NCBI GenBank assembly: GCA_965222335.1 | Contig: OZ244944.1 | Coordinates: 744,001-808,000, forward strand | Direction: 5' to 3' | Source of the DNA: G965222335 sp965222335 | Lineage (GTDB): Bacteria; Pseudomonadota; Gammaproteobacteria; Pseudomonadales; Halieaceae | DNA: 64,000 nt | Part shown: one piece after another, positions 33,981 through 43,492 of the stretch | How the letters are laid out: every line of letters begins with the position of its first letter | Numbering within the stretch: position 1 is the first letter of the stretch | Made by a program: the position numbers and the translations under genes | The notes under the pieces: model-generated | What the model was told of the DNA's origin: nothing | Seen by the model: only the letters and a program-made list of their open reading frames with translations | Databases searched by the model: none

Positions 33981-35327
33981 ATGAAAACCCTGCTCGCCCT
34001 GACCTCGCTGTTGATGTCCACTGCCCTGCTGCTGGTCGGACACGGCATGCAGCTTACCCTGCTGCCCCTGCGCGGGACCCTGAATGGGCTGTCGGAGTTC
34101 ATGATCGGGATGAGCGCCTCCGCCTATTTCCTCGGTTTCATCGCCGGCTGCCTGGTGATCCCGCGCATCATCGCCAAGGTGGGACATATACGCAGTTTCG
34201 CGGTACTGACGGCAATCATGATCAGCGCCCTCCTCGCCCTCGATATTTTCTCCGCCTGGCCCGCCTGGCTGCTGCTGCGCTTTATCACCGGCGCGATTAT
34301 CTGCGGCCTGTATACCGTGATCGAGAGCTGGCTGAATGACCAGGCGCGGCCGGAGATCCGCGGCCGGGTGCTGGCGGTCTATACCTTCATCATCCTGACG
34401 TCCATGGCCGGCGGCCAGTTCCTGATTACCGTGGGGCCGACCAGTTCGTCGCTGCCCTTTATGCTCGCCGTCATTTTCATGGCCCTGGCCATTGTGCCCG
34501 TGGGCCTGACCAGCCGCCTGGCGCCGGCGCCGGTGGAATCAACCCGTGCACGCTTCCGCCTGCTGTATCGGCGCTCGCGCTCGGCCTTTGCCGGGACCAT
34601 CCTCTCGGGGCTGGTAGTGGGCGGCTTCTGGGCCCTGGGGGCCATCTTTGCCCGCCGGTACAGCGCCTCCCTGAGCGATGTCACCCTGTTCATGACTGCG
34701 GCCATCGCCGGCGGCGCCCTGTTTCAATACCCGATCGGCTGGCTCTCGGACCGGCTGGATCGACGCCTGGTGATGCTGGCCCTGAGCGTGCTGGGCGGCA
34801 TTGCCGCTGCCGCCGTTGCCTTCAGCGTTGGCAAACCCTGGCACCTCGCGGCGGTATTCCTGTTCGGTGCCTGGGTGATGCCCATGTACGCCATATCCCT
34901 GGCGATGGCGGCGGACAACTCGGACAAAGCGGAGTTTGTCGAAATCGGCACCTCGGTACTGATGCTCAACGCCATGGCGGCGGCGACCGCACCCCTGTTG
35001 CTGGGACAGGTCATGACCCTCTCCAGTCCCGCGGCCCTGTTCTGGGCCTCGGCCGGTCTGTGTGCGCTGTTTGCGGTTTACCTGGCGATCGAATGTATAC
35101 GTGGGGCGGCAACGCCAGTGGACGAGCAGACGCCTTTCTCCGCCGCCAGCCTGGAGACAGCACCCACGGGCTTTGTGCTGGACCCGCGCAGTGAAGACGA
35201 GGCGGTCGGGGATATTCTGCCCGCAACCGGGATGTCCGCGGATGAGGCGAGGTCCGAACCGGGCCCTGAGTCGCCCGGTGAAACAACCGCAGCGGCGGAT
35301 GCAGACGCTAAGCCAGCCGGGGGCTGA
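33981..35327 (+). CDS. MFS transporter, YcaD-like
   Basis: 448-aa inner-membrane protein with twelve predicted helices. The N-terminus has LLLVGHGMQLTLLPLRGTLNG and GMSASAYFLGFIAGC, and then RFITGAIICGLYTVIESWLN, features of the YcaD/MFS_1 group. The loop motif between helices 8 and 9 reads PIGWLSDRLDRR. A soluble tail of about 60 residues rich in acidic residues and Ala/Pro follows the last helix. Substrate unknown; E. coli YcaD has no firm substrate either. Divergent from eda, and convergent with the acyl-CoA ligase gene across a terminator-like hairpin. Confidence 0.82.
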   Translation: MKTLLALTSLLMSTALLLVGHGMQLTLLPLRGTLNGLSEFMIGMSASAYFLGFIAGCLVIPRIIAKVGHIRSFAVLTAIMISALLALDIFSAWPAWLLLRFITGAIICGLYTVIESWLNDQARPEIRGRVLAVYTFIILTSMAGGQFLITVGPTSSSLPFMLAVIFMALAIVPVGLTSRLAPAPVESTRARFRLLYRRSRSAFAGTILSGLVVGGFWALGAIFARRYSASLSDVTLFMTAAIAGGALFQYPIGWLSDRLDRRLVMLALSVLGGIAAAAVAFSVGKPWHLAAVFLFGAWVMPMYAISLAMAADNSDKAEFVEIGTSVLMLNAMAAATAPLLLGQVMTLSSPAALFWASAGLCALFAVYLAIECIRGAATPVDEQTPFSAASLETAPTGFVLDPRSEDEAVGDILPATGMSADEARSEPGPESPGETTAAADADAKPAGG

Positions 35328-35334
35328 CCCCCGG
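35317..35334. terminator. Terminator-like hairpin between convergent genes
   Basis: CCGGGGG (35317-35323), loop CTGA, CCCCCGG (35328-35334), then TTTA. The perfect 7-bp GC stem overlaps the MFS stop codon and sits 12 bp from the end of the convergent ligase gene, so it could serve both. The T tract is short. Confidence 0.5.
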
Positions 35335-35345
35335 TTTACGGCAAG

Positions 35346-36998
35346 CTATTCCCACCAGTGCACCAGCAGCTCGCGCCGCGCCGCCGCCTCCCGCGCCAGT
35401 TCCTCGGCCCGGCTGGCAAAGCGCTCGTCGATTTTCTCGCGCCGTATTTTCATCGTGGGCGTCAGCACACCGTTCTCGATACTCCAGGGCTCGGCGGACA
35501 GGATCACCGCACCAATACGGGCATGCTGTTCGACCTCGTCATTGATCGCAGCCACCGTGTCGCGCACAGACTGCTCGACCGCCTCGCGTTCCTTGTTCAA
35601 CGCTTCCTCGGTCAACACCGCCACCATGACCGTCTTGGAGAATCCACGGCCCAGCAGACACTGCTGCTGGTTATAGGGGTTCTTGGCAAACTTGCCCTCG
35701 ATGGGCGGTGGCGCGACAAACTTGCCCTGGATGGTCTTGAAATAGTCCTTCACCCGACCGGTGATGTAGATGAAGCCATCCTCGTCGACCTTTGCCTTGT
35801 CACCGGTATGCAGCCAGCCGTCGCGCAACAGCTCCGCGGTTTTTTCGGGCTGCTGGTAATAGCCGGGGGTACAGCCATCGGCGCGCACCGCGAGTTCTGA
35901 CTCCTCCGTCAGCTTGATTTCCACGCCTGGCAGGGGTTTGCCAATGGAGCCAATGCGGCGATCTTCATCGTGGTTGAGAATCAGGCCCATGGCCTCCGTC
36001 TGGCCGAAGCCCTCCATCAGCTCCAGGCCGATCTCGGAAAACCACTGAATCAGCGCCGGGGGCGTGGGTGCCGCCGCGGTCAGGCAGAAGTCCACCTGGT
36101 CCAGGCCCATGGTCTCCAGAATGAGGCGGCCCACCCCCTCGCGGTCCTTTTGCAGCAGCTCATCCAGCGCCCGCTGCCCGCCCATTTTGCCGATAATCGC
36201 CTGCTGGAACTGCTCCCAGATGCGTGGCGGGCCGAAAAATATCTGCGGCCGGGTGCGCTGCAAGTCCGGGAGTATGGTATCCAGGCCGCGATTGAAGCTG
36301 ACCTGGCCGGCCACCACCAGGGAGGAAAATTCGACGATCTGGCGCTCGGCAATGTGCGACAGGGGCAGATAGGAAAAATAACGTGCGTTGTCCGGGGTGC
36401 CGAAGAACTCCACCGCCCGGTACACCGGGATCAGGTTGGTGGCGTGGGTCTGGATGACCCCCTTGGGTTTGCCGGTGGTGCCGGAGGTGAATACCAGCGA
36501 CATCACATCGTCCGGCTTTGCCTCATGCCTGGGACGACGCCCCTTGCCGCGCGCCACCAGGTCGTCCCAGGCAAGATGCGGCCGGTCGATCTCCACACCC
36601 GGCAGGGCGACGAGGGTAATACCCTCCGGGAGAATGTCCTGCACCGCTTCCCAGTTGGGCGCCCGTCCCACGAACATGACGGCGGATTCGGTGAACTCGA
36701 GAATATACTGGGCAAGATCGGGCTGCAGCGTGGTAAACATGCTGACGGTGATATTGCCCGAGGCGATGATTGCCATGTCCGCGAGGAACCAGTGTGGACA
36801 ATTGGCCGACAGGATCACCATCCGCTGGCCGGCGCCAAACTCCTCCTCCAGCACCGACGCCACCGCCATGGCCTCATCCCGGGCATGGCCCCAGGTCCAG
36901 TCGTCGGAGCCCTCCTCCTGCAGCGCCCGCATCCACACCGTCTCTGGCCGGGTGTCGGCCCAGTGGTGCAACAACGCCGGAATTGTGTCCTGTGCCAT
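35346..36998 (-). CDS. Long-chain acyl-CoA synthetase-like AMP-forming ligase
   Basis: 550-aa member of the ANL adenylation superfamily, probably activating a fatty or aryl acid to its CoA ester. Motifs: VFTSGTTGKPKGVIQTH (P-loop), PLSHIAERQIVE, EGFGQTEAMG, HTGDKAKVDEDGFIYITGR and KDYFKTIQGKFVAPPPIEGK (catalytic Lys region). The KT.QGK.VAP..IE pattern points to the FAA1/FadD15 long-chain branch rather than acetyl-CoA synthetase. It starts at 36998 and stands alone, between convergent MFS and the downstream end of rhlE. Confidence 0.86.
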   Translation of the reverse strand: MAQDTIPALLHHWADTRPETVWMRALQEEGSDDWTWGHARDEAMAVASVLEEEFGAGQRMVILSANCPHWFLADMAIIASGNITVSMFTTLQPDLAQYILEFTESAVMFVGRAPNWEAVQDILPEGITLVALPGVEIDRPHLAWDDLVARGKGRRPRHEAKPDDVMSLVFTSGTTGKPKGVIQTHATNLIPVYRAVEFFGTPDNARYFSYLPLSHIAERQIVEFSSLVVAGQVSFNRGLDTILPDLQRTRPQIFFGPPRIWEQFQQAIIGKMGGQRALDELLQKDREGVGRLILETMGLDQVDFCLTAAAPTPPALIQWFSEIGLELMEGFGQTEAMGLILNHDEDRRIGSIGKPLPGVEIKLTEESELAVRADGCTPGYYQQPEKTAELLRDGWLHTGDKAKVDEDGFIYITGRVKDYFKTIQGKFVAPPPIEGKFAKNPYNQQQCLLGRGFSKTVMVAVLTEEALNKEREAVEQSVRDTVAAINDEVEQHARIGAVILSAEPWSIENGVLTPTMKIRREKIDERFASRAEELAREAAARRELLVHWWE

Positions 36999-37100
36999 CC
37001 GTATTCTCCGCTTATCATTAGATTATTCCGGCTGCAGCCGGCGGCAATCCATAGACTAGCAAAGAAATGGTGGGCGATTAAGCAATACCCGGGCGGATTC

Positions 37101-37124
37101 GCCGCCGCCAGATTTGGCGACGGC
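37101..37124 (-). terminator. Hairpin downstream of rhlE
   Basis: Arms at 37101-37110 and 37115-37124 (GCCGCCGCCA/TGGCGACGGC) pair with one mismatch around a four-base loop, 19 bp beyond the rhlE stop. There is no clear T run in the rhlE direction, so it may be a weak or Rho-assisted terminator. Confidence 0.35.
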
Positions 37125-37142
37125 AGGAGAAGGTTTAGCCGG

Positions 37143-38429
37143 TCAGGCGCGGGAGCGCGCGGCACCGCCGCGCCGGCGGCGATTGCCACCGGGGCCCGGG
37201 CGGCCCGCTCCCGGGCGGCCCTGACCCGGGCGGCCCTGGGGACGGGTCTGCGCCTGGCGCGCGCGGTGCGCCAGTTTGTTGTCCGCGGGCAGGGCGTGCT
37301 CGGGCTCGAAGCCCTCCACCTCTTCCCGCGGCAGGTTCTGGCGAATCAGCTTTTCGATGCCCCAGAGGTAGTCCGCCTCGTCCGCACTGACCAGCGAATA
37401 GGCGCGACCCGCGGCGCCGGCACGACCCGTGCGGCCAATACGGTGCACATAGTCTTCCGCCACGTTGGGCAGGTCGTAGTTCACGACCTGCGGCAGCTGC
37501 TCGATATCCAGGCCACGGGCGGCGATGTCGGTAGCCACCAGCGCCTGGACTTTACCCCGCTTGAAATCGCCCAGGGCCCGGGTGCGCGCATTCTGGCTCT
37601 TGTTGCCATGAATGGCCACCGCGGCGATGCCCGCCTTTTCCAGCTGCTGGCTGAGGCGGTTGGCGCCGTGCTTGGTGCGGGTGAACACCAGCACCTGGTG
37701 CCATTTGTTGTCGTGGACCAGGTGACTCAGCAGTTCGGCCTTGCGTTTCTTGTCCACCGGGTAGACCCATTGCTTGACCGTGTCCGCTGTGGCATTGGGC
37801 GCTGCAACCTCGACCTGCGCAGGGTTTTGCAGGTAGCCCTTCGCCAGCTCGCTGACCTCGCCGGCGAAAGTCGCCGAAAACATCAAGGTCTGGCGCTGTT
37901 TGGGCAGCAGCTTCACGATGCGCTTGATATCGTGGATAAAGCCCATATCCAGCATCCGGTCCGCCTCGTCCAGGACCAGGATTTCGAGGTCGCTGAAATC
38001 GACCGCACCCTGGCTATGCAGGTCCAGCAGGCGCCCCGGGGTAGCAACCAGTACGTCGACGCCCTTGCGCAGGCGCTCGATCTGGGGGTTGATCTTTACC
38101 CCGCCGAACACGCACAGGGAAGTGCTGGATTCAAAACGGCTGTAGTCACGCACGCTCTCTTCCACCTGGGCGGCCAACTCGCGGGTCGGTGTAATGACCA
38201 GGGCACGACAGTGCCGGGGGCGTGGGCGCTTGCCCGAGGCCAGGCGCTGCAGCAGGGGCAGTGTGAACGCCGCGGTCTTGCCGGTACCGGTCTGGGCGGC
38301 GGCCATCACGTCGCGGCCCGCGAGAACCAGGGGAATGGCTTTCGCCTGCACGGGTGAGGGGACGGTATAGCCCTGTTCGGTAACGGCGCGTAACAAATTC
38401 TCGGACAAGCCGAGTTCAGAAAAACTCAT
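37143..38429 (-). CDS. rhlE: DEAD-box ATP-dependent RNA helicase RhlE
   Basis: 428-aa RNA helicase acting in RNA turnover and ribosome assembly. Motifs in order: the Q-motif region GYTVPSPVQAKAIP, Walker A AAQTGTGKTAAF, PTRELAAQV, VATPGRLLDL, VLDEADRMLDMGF, SATF, ALVATDIAARGLDIEQLPQVV and HRIGRTGRAG. The C-terminal tail (about 395-428) is rich in Arg, Gly and Pro repeats, suited to RNA binding. MSFSELGLSENLLRAVTEQG is the usual RhlE start. Single gene with its own upstream region. Confidence 0.92.
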   Translation of the reverse strand: MSFSELGLSENLLRAVTEQGYTVPSPVQAKAIPLVLAGRDVMAAAQTGTGKTAAFTLPLLQRLASGKRPRPRHCRALVITPTRELAAQVEESVRDYSRFESSTSLCVFGGVKINPQIERLRKGVDVLVATPGRLLDLHSQGAVDFSDLEILVLDEADRMLDMGFIHDIKRIVKLLPKQRQTLMFSATFAGEVSELAKGYLQNPAQVEVAAPNATADTVKQWVYPVDKKRKAELLSHLVHDNKWHQVLVFTRTKHGANRLSQQLEKAGIAAVAIHGNKSQNARTRALGDFKRGKVQALVATDIAARGLDIEQLPQVVNYDLPNVAEDYVHRIGRTGRAGAAGRAYSLVSADEADYLWGIEKLIRQNLPREEVEGFEPEHALPADNKLAHRARQAQTRPQGRPGQGRPGAGRPGPGGNRRRRGGAARSRA

Positions 38430-38649
38430 GTCAACAGTCTCTTGGGGAAAATGAATGCTGACGAGAGGGGCGGCACCGCCAGCAGGTGCGAAGGCTGCGC
38501 ATCATACGCGAATGCCGCTTACTTGCAAGCAGGGCCCGGGACATGCCACCGGCATCGGGACCTTAGCGGGCTGGTATTCGTCCAGCTATCCGGGCCGGCC
38601 AGGACCTGCAATCACCCTGCGACCACACACGAGCCGCCGGCGCCGCATC

Positions 38650-39078
38650 TTACTGCCCATAACCCGTGACCTGGCACTGGCCCGACTCGAGTGCCTGTTG
38701 CAGAGGATTGACCACCACCTCGCCATCGATGCGCGACTCACTTTCTGACCCACCCGCGCCGGGACTTGCCGAATGGCTGGCACCCATCGACTCTGCAGCG
38801 GCGGCCTGGCGATAAAAGTCTGCTATGGACTTTCGCATCTGGGCATCGAAACTACATGCCATGCGGCCATTGTTCGGCATCTGCTCGCTGTAGGCGCACA
38901 CGCCGTCGCTCAACCCCTCGATTGTGCGCTGCATTGAGGCGCCGGTGAACGGATGCGAGAACGTGCAGGTATATGCCGTGCAGCTCTCCAGTCGATCGGC
39001 AAACTGGTCGCATTCCTGTGCATTGGCGGTACCCGCTGCAAGCAGCAGCATCAGACCCCCCAGCCCCAAACTTTTCAT
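38650..39078 (-). CDS. Exported cysteine-containing small protein
   Basis: 142-aa protein with a signal peptide (KSLGLGGLMLLLAAGTANA-Q). The mature part has six cysteines, among them ECDQFADRLESCTAYTCTF, DGVCAY, MACSFD and QCQVTGYG, so disulfides in the periplasm are likely. A Ser/Gly-rich linker occupies about 98-115. It resembles short exported proteins seen in Pseudomonadales, but no function is known to me. It lies alone between rhlE and the nuclease-like gene, all on the minus strand. Confidence 0.72.
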   Translation of the reverse strand: MKSLGLGGLMLLLAAGTANAQECDQFADRLESCTAYTCTFSHPFTGASMQRTIEGLSDGVCAYSEQMPNNGRMACSFDAQMRKSIADFYRQAAAAESMGASHSASPGAGGSESESRIDGEVVVNPLQQALESGQCQVTGYGQ

Positions 39079-39229
39079 CCCGAATTACTCCTGTCCGTTG
39101 CGGTTATTGTCGCACGCATATGACCTGCTAACTCGCATCCGGGAAAGGCATCTACAGGTCATTCAGCGCGCAATGCCAATGAGCCTAGCATATACGCGCG
39201 GAGCAGGAATCCGCATGCCCGCACCAAGC

Positions 39230-39988
39230 CTATGCCGGCAACGGGTCAAACACGCCGAACAGTGCGGCGTGGTCCGAAAGCTGCCGCCAGCGACCATCGC
39301 CAAGACATTCACAGGCAAGTGGCTCCAGCCCGCGATAATAGATGCGGTCTACCGGGAATACCGGCGCCCAGATGGGGAAGGTGCGCGCGTGGCGCCCGGT
39401 CATGTGTACAAACAGTTCACGCAGCCCCAGGTCGCTGCGCAGGTGGCGCTCCGCCTGCATGCGCCAGTCATTGAAATCGCCAGCAATGATCATCGGCTCA
39501 TCCCGGGGCACATGCTCCTCGATGCGCTCGACCAGGGCGCCTATCTGGGCGCGGCGCTCCCGCTCCAGCAAACCCAGGTGCACGCACAGCGTATGCAACG
39601 GCTTGGCATAGCCCGGGATCTCCAGGACTCCGTGCAGGATACTGCGGCTGGAACGGGGAAACAGGGCGACGTCGATATTCTCCCAGCGGGTAAAGGGGTG
39701 CATGCTCAGGATCGCGTTGCCGTGATCCCCCTTGCGGTAAATCGCATTGCGGCCGTAGGCGTAGTGTGGCCATGCCTGGTCTGCCAGGTACTCAAAATGC
39801 GGCTGCTCCGGGTAGGTCGCCCGCCGCTGCTTGCGTTCGCTCTTGTAAGCGTAGCCGTGCACCTCCTGCAGGAACACGATGTCGGCGCCGGTCTGGGCAA
39901 TCCGCTCGCGCATCGCATTGAGCATGAAACGGCGATTGCCGGCGGCATAGCCCTTGTGCACGTTGTAGGTGAGGATATGCAGGGGCAT
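39230..39988 (-). CDS. Endonuclease/exonuclease/phosphatase (EEP) family protein
   Basis: 252-aa EEP-fold hydrolase. Catalytic residues are seen in YNVHKGY (Asn), VFLQEVHGY (metal Glu), IIAGDFNDWR (Asp/Asn) and LSDHAALFG (His). I start at the ATG at 39988 (PLHILTYNVHKG) since the longer frame from 40033 adds 15 residues without family likeness. It resembles E. coli YbhP, a presumed phosphodiesterase; the real substrate could be DNA, a nucleotide or a phosphoinositide-like compound. Divergent from the SDR gene. Confidence 0.82.
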   Translation of the reverse strand: MPLHILTYNVHKGYAAGNRRFMLNAMRERIAQTGADIVFLQEVHGYAYKSERKQRRATYPEQPHFEYLADQAWPHYAYGRNAIYRKGDHGNAILSMHPFTRWENIDVALFPRSSRSILHGVLEIPGYAKPLHTLCVHLGLLERERRAQIGALVERIEEHVPRDEPMIIAGDFNDWRMQAERHLRSDLGLRELFVHMTGRHARTFPIWAPVFPVDRIYYRGLEPLACECLGDGRWRQLSDHAALFGVFDPLPA

Positions 39989-40182
39989 GGGGTCCTGATC
40001 GCCGTCGCGCCCGACCGTGGCTGTGGACACCATTTCCCTCCTGTTGGCCTGTGAGGCGTCAGATAAAGGCGCCCACTATAGCGGAGCGTGCAGCCCGGGT
40101 CAGCTAGTTGAACCCGGGGTGCTTGTAAATCAGGCCGCCGCCGGTAGATTGGGCGCTTCGTTACCGCATGAGGAAGACTCCG

Positions 40183-40959
40183 ATGCAAACCCCCGCACAA
40201 TCTGCCGCCAGCCCGGTGGTGGTCACCGGCGCCGGCTCTGGAATCGGCCTGGCTTGCGCCACCGCGCTGGCGGCCTCGGGCCGCGACCTTGCGCTCTGGG
40301 ACCTGGATGGCGCCAGCTGCGAATCCCTGGCCGCCGATCTGCGCGATGAGCACGGTATCAAGGCCCTGGGCATGGCCGTGGACGTGGCCGACCTCGATGC
40401 CATTGCCGCCGCGACCGCCGCGAGTCGGGAGGCCCTGGGCACCCTCGGCGGCCTGGTCCACTGCGCCGGGGTCAGCGGTGTCGGCACCCTGGAGCAACTG
40501 GATGCGGCGACCTGGCAGCGGGTCCTGGATATCAACCTGCGGGCGCTGGTGTTTGCGGTACAGGCGATCCTGCCCGACCTCAAGGCCACCCCCGGTGCCG
40601 CGGTGGTGGGCATCGCCTCCATCAATGCCACCCTGGGCAATCGCATGAACCCAAGCTACAGCGCTTCCAAGGGCGGCATGCTGGCCGTGGTCCGGGCCCT
40701 GGCCGATGATCTCGCCGACAGCGGCATCCGCATCAACACCGTGTCGCCGGGGCAGATTGCGACCCCCATGCTGCTGCAGGGGCTCGAGCACGCGCCCGGG
40801 CAGCAGGCCGCCTTTGAGCGGCACATACTCCTGGGACGCCTGGGCGAGCCGCGGGAAGTCGCCAGCGCCGTGCGCTTTCTGATGTCCGATGAGGCAAGCT
40901 ATATCACCGCCACGGAGCTGGTGGTGGATGGTGGCAACCTTTCTTCCCAGCGCAGCTGA
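40183..40959 (+). CDS. Short-chain dehydrogenase/reductase (classical SDR)
   Basis: 258-aa NAD(P)-dependent oxidoreductase. TGAGSGIGLACA is the cofactor loop, the catalytic Ser lies in GIASINATLG (about 150) and YSASKGGML carries the Tyr and Lys. The C-terminus EASYITATELVVDGG is the usual SDR end. The start at 40183 is chosen because AGGAAG sits six bases before it; the ATG at 40168 has no such site. Substrate unknown. Convergent with the ATP-grasp gene with a 16-bp gap. Confidence 0.87.
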   Translation: MQTPAQSAASPVVVTGAGSGIGLACATALAASGRDLALWDLDGASCESLAADLRDEHGIKALGMAVDVADLDAIAAATAASREALGTLGGLVHCAGVSGVGTLEQLDAATWQRVLDINLRALVFAVQAILPDLKATPGAAVVGIASINATLGNRMNPSYSASKGGMLAVVRALADDLADSGIRINTVSPGQIATPMLLQGLEHAPGQQAAFERHILLGRLGEPREVASAVRFLMSDEASYITATELVVDGGNLSSQRS

Positions 40960-40975
40960 GAGCGGGCCACGGCGG

Positions 40976-41959
40976 TCAGGCGGGGGTAGTGTCCTGCAGG
41001 GGCGCAGTATCCAGGGCGTGAAACCGCTCGCGCGCCAGCGCGATACGCTGGGCCTGGTCGCTCGCGGTCTCGGCGATTTCGTCGGCGATGGCAAGGCGGT
41101 GCAGCAGCCCCTCCTGGTTCGCGACCTGGATCGCCAGGCCCGGGCGGGCATTGAGTTCCAGCAGCATCGGCCCGCGCTGGCGGTCGAGCACGATATCCGC
41201 GCCGAGATAACCAAGGCCGCACATCTCCGCACAACCTGAGGCGAGTTCCAGGATACCCGGCCAGTTGGGTACCTTCAGGGAACGGAAGCAGGCCCCGGTA
41301 TCCGGGTGCTCCGTGACCAGGCGCCCGTGCTGCACAGCGGCAATGGTGCGCCCGGTGGCAATGTCGATGCCCACGCCCACCGCACCCTGGTGCAGGTTGG
41401 CCTTGCCGTCGGAGGCGTGGGTGGCACAGCGGATCATCGCCATTACCGGTACCCCGCGGTAGACAATGACCCGCACATCCGGCACCCCCTCGCAGCTGTA
41501 GTCCGCAAGCACCGGATCGAAATCAATCAAGGCTTCGATCATCGCGCGGTCATTGCGCCCGCCGAGGCTGTGCAGGCCGGCGAGGATGTTGGAAACGTGC
41601 CGGCCCAGGCCGGCAACGTCCACCTCTGCGCCACTCGCCTTGACGAATACATCGTCGCGACGGGAGGTCACCACCAGGATGCCCTTGCCGCCGCTGCCCT
41701 GCACCGGCTTGATCACGAAGGCATCGTGGCCAACCAGCTGGTCCACCACGCGCGAAACCTGGAACTGGTAGTCGACCACCCCGAACAGCTCGGGCACCGG
41801 GATACCGCGGTCCAGGGCCGCCTGTTTGGTCAGCAGCTTGTTGTCCACCAGCTGGTAGTTGCGCCGGGGATTGTGGTGGCCGATATAACCGATGTTGCGC
41901 TGGTTCATCCCCAGGATGCCCTTGGCCCGCAGGAGCCGCGGCGATACCAGGCGCCTCAT
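40976..41959 (-). CDS. Alpha-L-glutamate ligase-like ATP-grasp protein (RimK-related)
   Basis: 327-aa ATP-grasp ligase related to RimK. Motifs: LLTKQAALDRGIPVPELFGV, FVIKPVQGSGGKGILVV (ATP loop), DVRVIVYRGVPVMAMIRCAT and a metal site PMLLELNARPGLAIQVAN. It is the last gene of a three-gene operon with a 7TM transglutaminase-like protein (4-bp overlap) and a retropepsin-like protease. This trio recurs in Pseudomonas and relatives and has been tied to osmotic or envelope stress, but what is ligated to what remains unclear. Unlike RimK, no ribosomal S6 partner is implied. Confidence 0.85.
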   Translation of the reverse strand: MRRLVSPRLLRAKGILGMNQRNIGYIGHHNPRRNYQLVDNKLLTKQAALDRGIPVPELFGVVDYQFQVSRVVDQLVGHDAFVIKPVQGSGGKGILVVTSRRDDVFVKASGAEVDVAGLGRHVSNILAGLHSLGGRNDRAMIEALIDFDPVLADYSCEGVPDVRVIVYRGVPVMAMIRCATHASDGKANLHQGAVGVGIDIATGRTIAAVQHGRLVTEHPDTGACFRSLKVPNWPGILELASGCAEMCGLGYLGADIVLDRQRGPMLLELNARPGLAIQVANQEGLLHRLAIADEIAETASDQAQRIALARERFHALDTAPLQDTTPA

Positions 41960-43479
41960 TTGGCATCCACCATGTCGCGGAAGCGGCGCAGCTCCGACAG
42001 GCGATAACCAGTGTATTTACCCACCAGCAGGATCACGCCCAGGAGGCTGACCAGCAGCTCGGGAAAATTGAAGGTCAGGTGCTCTACGAGGCGCGTGGAC
42101 ATCACCACATAGGCAATCACCGCCACCAGCAGGCTGCCGCTGCCCTGGATCAGCACTTCGTGGCCGCCCTCTTCTTCCCACAGCACCGACATCCGCTCAA
42201 TCGTCCAGGCCAGGATCACGGTGGGGAAGAAGGTAACGGTGAGAGCCTGGTCCAGGCCGAGTTTGTAGCTCAGCACCGCCATGATCGCCATCAGCAGGAT
42301 CACTACAATCACCACCGCCGACACCCTGGCCACCAGTAGCAGGTTCAGGTGCGAGAGCCAGGAGCGGATCCACAGGCCCGCGCTCACCAGCAACAGGAAG
42401 ATAGCCAGCCCCACCCAGAGCGTGGTCTGCAGGAAGGCCAAGGCGATCAGGATGGGCATAAAAGTGCCAGATGTTTTCACCCCCACCAGCACCCGCGCCA
42501 GAACGACCACGAAGGCGGCCACCGGGATCAGCAGAATGCCCTTGAAGATGCCCTGCTGCTCCACCGGCAGCGCGTAAATCGAGAAGTCCAGCAACGCGAA
42601 CTGGTCACTCTGCTCCTCCATGTTCATCACGGCCTTGGCGGGCATGCTGTTGCTCACCAGGGCAAACTCAAGGCTGGAGTCACGCCCCCCGGCCACCCGC
42701 AGCACCGCACTGTCGCCCAGTTGCCAGACAAAGAAGTCATCGGGCAGACCGGTGGCGCCCGTCTCCGGATCAAACACCACCCAGTCGCTGCCGTTGTGGA
42801 TCACCAGCAGGGCGCTGAGCGTCTGGCGCCGGCGACCGTCCTCCAGCCTGACACCCCGCAGGGGCTTGGCGGGGATATCGGCGAAGCTCAGGATGTCCAG
42901 CATCACCTGCAACTCGCCCTCGCGATAGGTACCGAGGAGGAATTCCGCGTCCTGGCTGCGCTCCTCGCGGCTGAACTGCTGCACCATCAGGGCAGCAAAA
43001 CTCTCGGGACTGCTGGAGGTCTCCTCCAGCACATCCACCAGGCGCTCCATCGCCGTGAGCTGGTCGGGCTCCAGGCGCGGCCGGGGCGCTACCTCCACCT
43101 CCTGTCCGGGGAGCGAGTCGGCGGTGGCGCGATAGGCCTGCAGCTTGTAATACAGGGTCGTCGGGTGATCCAGGCTTTGCCGGGTCCAGCGCGCGGTGCG
43201 CTGGCTAGCAGTCTCGTTCACGGTAAAGCCGAAGCCCGAGGACGCAAAATGCTCCTCGATAATCACCCAGCCACCAGACGCCTCGGGCAGGGCCAGCTCT
43301 ACCTCGGGTGCCCCGGCGGCCGGCTTGAAGCTGATCTTGGACTCGATGGTCCACACCTCGCGGGACTCGCCCGGCCACAGGGGGAACCCCAGGCGCATGG
43401 TCTTGTAAATCGTGAGGCCGAGGCCAAAGGCAATCAGCAGCCCCGCCACAACGGCGATCTGAACGCGAGAGGCAATCAT
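41956..43479 (-). CDS. Inactive-transglutaminase/7TM membrane protein
   Basis: About 507 aa with the UUP1 plus seven-helix layout. One helix near the N-terminus (VQIAVVAGLLIAFGLGLTIY) is followed by an exported domain of about 220 residues that resembles transglutaminase-like proteins but lacks an evident Cys-His-Asp triad. Seven helices (about 285-500) complete it (GILLIPVAAFVVVLARVLVG, FMPILIALAFLQTTLWVGL and on). ATG 43479 is preferred as start because the 43521 frame overlaps the preceding gene. It overlaps the ATP-grasp gene by 4 bp. Together the operon suggests peptide or glutamate handling at the envelope. Confidence 0.82.
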   Translation of the reverse strand: MIASRVQIAVVAGLLIAFGLGLTIYKTMRLGFPLWPGESREVWTIESKISFKPAAGAPEVELALPEASGGWVIIEEHFASSGFGFTVNETASQRTARWTRQSLDHPTTLYYKLQAYRATADSLPGQEVEVAPRPRLEPDQLTAMERLVDVLEETSSSPESFAALMVQQFSREERSQDAEFLLGTYREGELQVMLDILSFADIPAKPLRGVRLEDGRRRQTLSALLVIHNGSDWVVFDPETGATGLPDDFFVWQLGDSAVLRVAGGRDSSLEFALVSNSMPAKAVMNMEEQSDQFALLDFSIYALPVEQQGIFKGILLIPVAAFVVVLARVLVGVKTSGTFMPILIALAFLQTTLWVGLAIFLLLVSAGLWIRSWLSHLNLLLVARVSAVVIVVILLMAIMAVLSYKLGLDQALTVTFFPTVILAWTIERMSVLWEEEGGHEVLIQGSGSLLVAVIAYVVMSTRLVEHLTFNFPELLVSLLGVILLVGKYTGYRLSELRRFRDMVDAK

Positions 43480-43492
43480 AGAATCACGTGTC

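Noticed and set aside
37028..37041. The palindrome CCGGCTGCAGCCGG as a regulatory operator
   Set aside because: It occurs once, has no flanking promoter elements and is not unusual for this GC content.
35970..38357. A 795-codon plus-strand frame opposite rhlE and the ligase gene
   Set aside because: It is the antisense shadow of two well-supported genes in GC-rich DNA.
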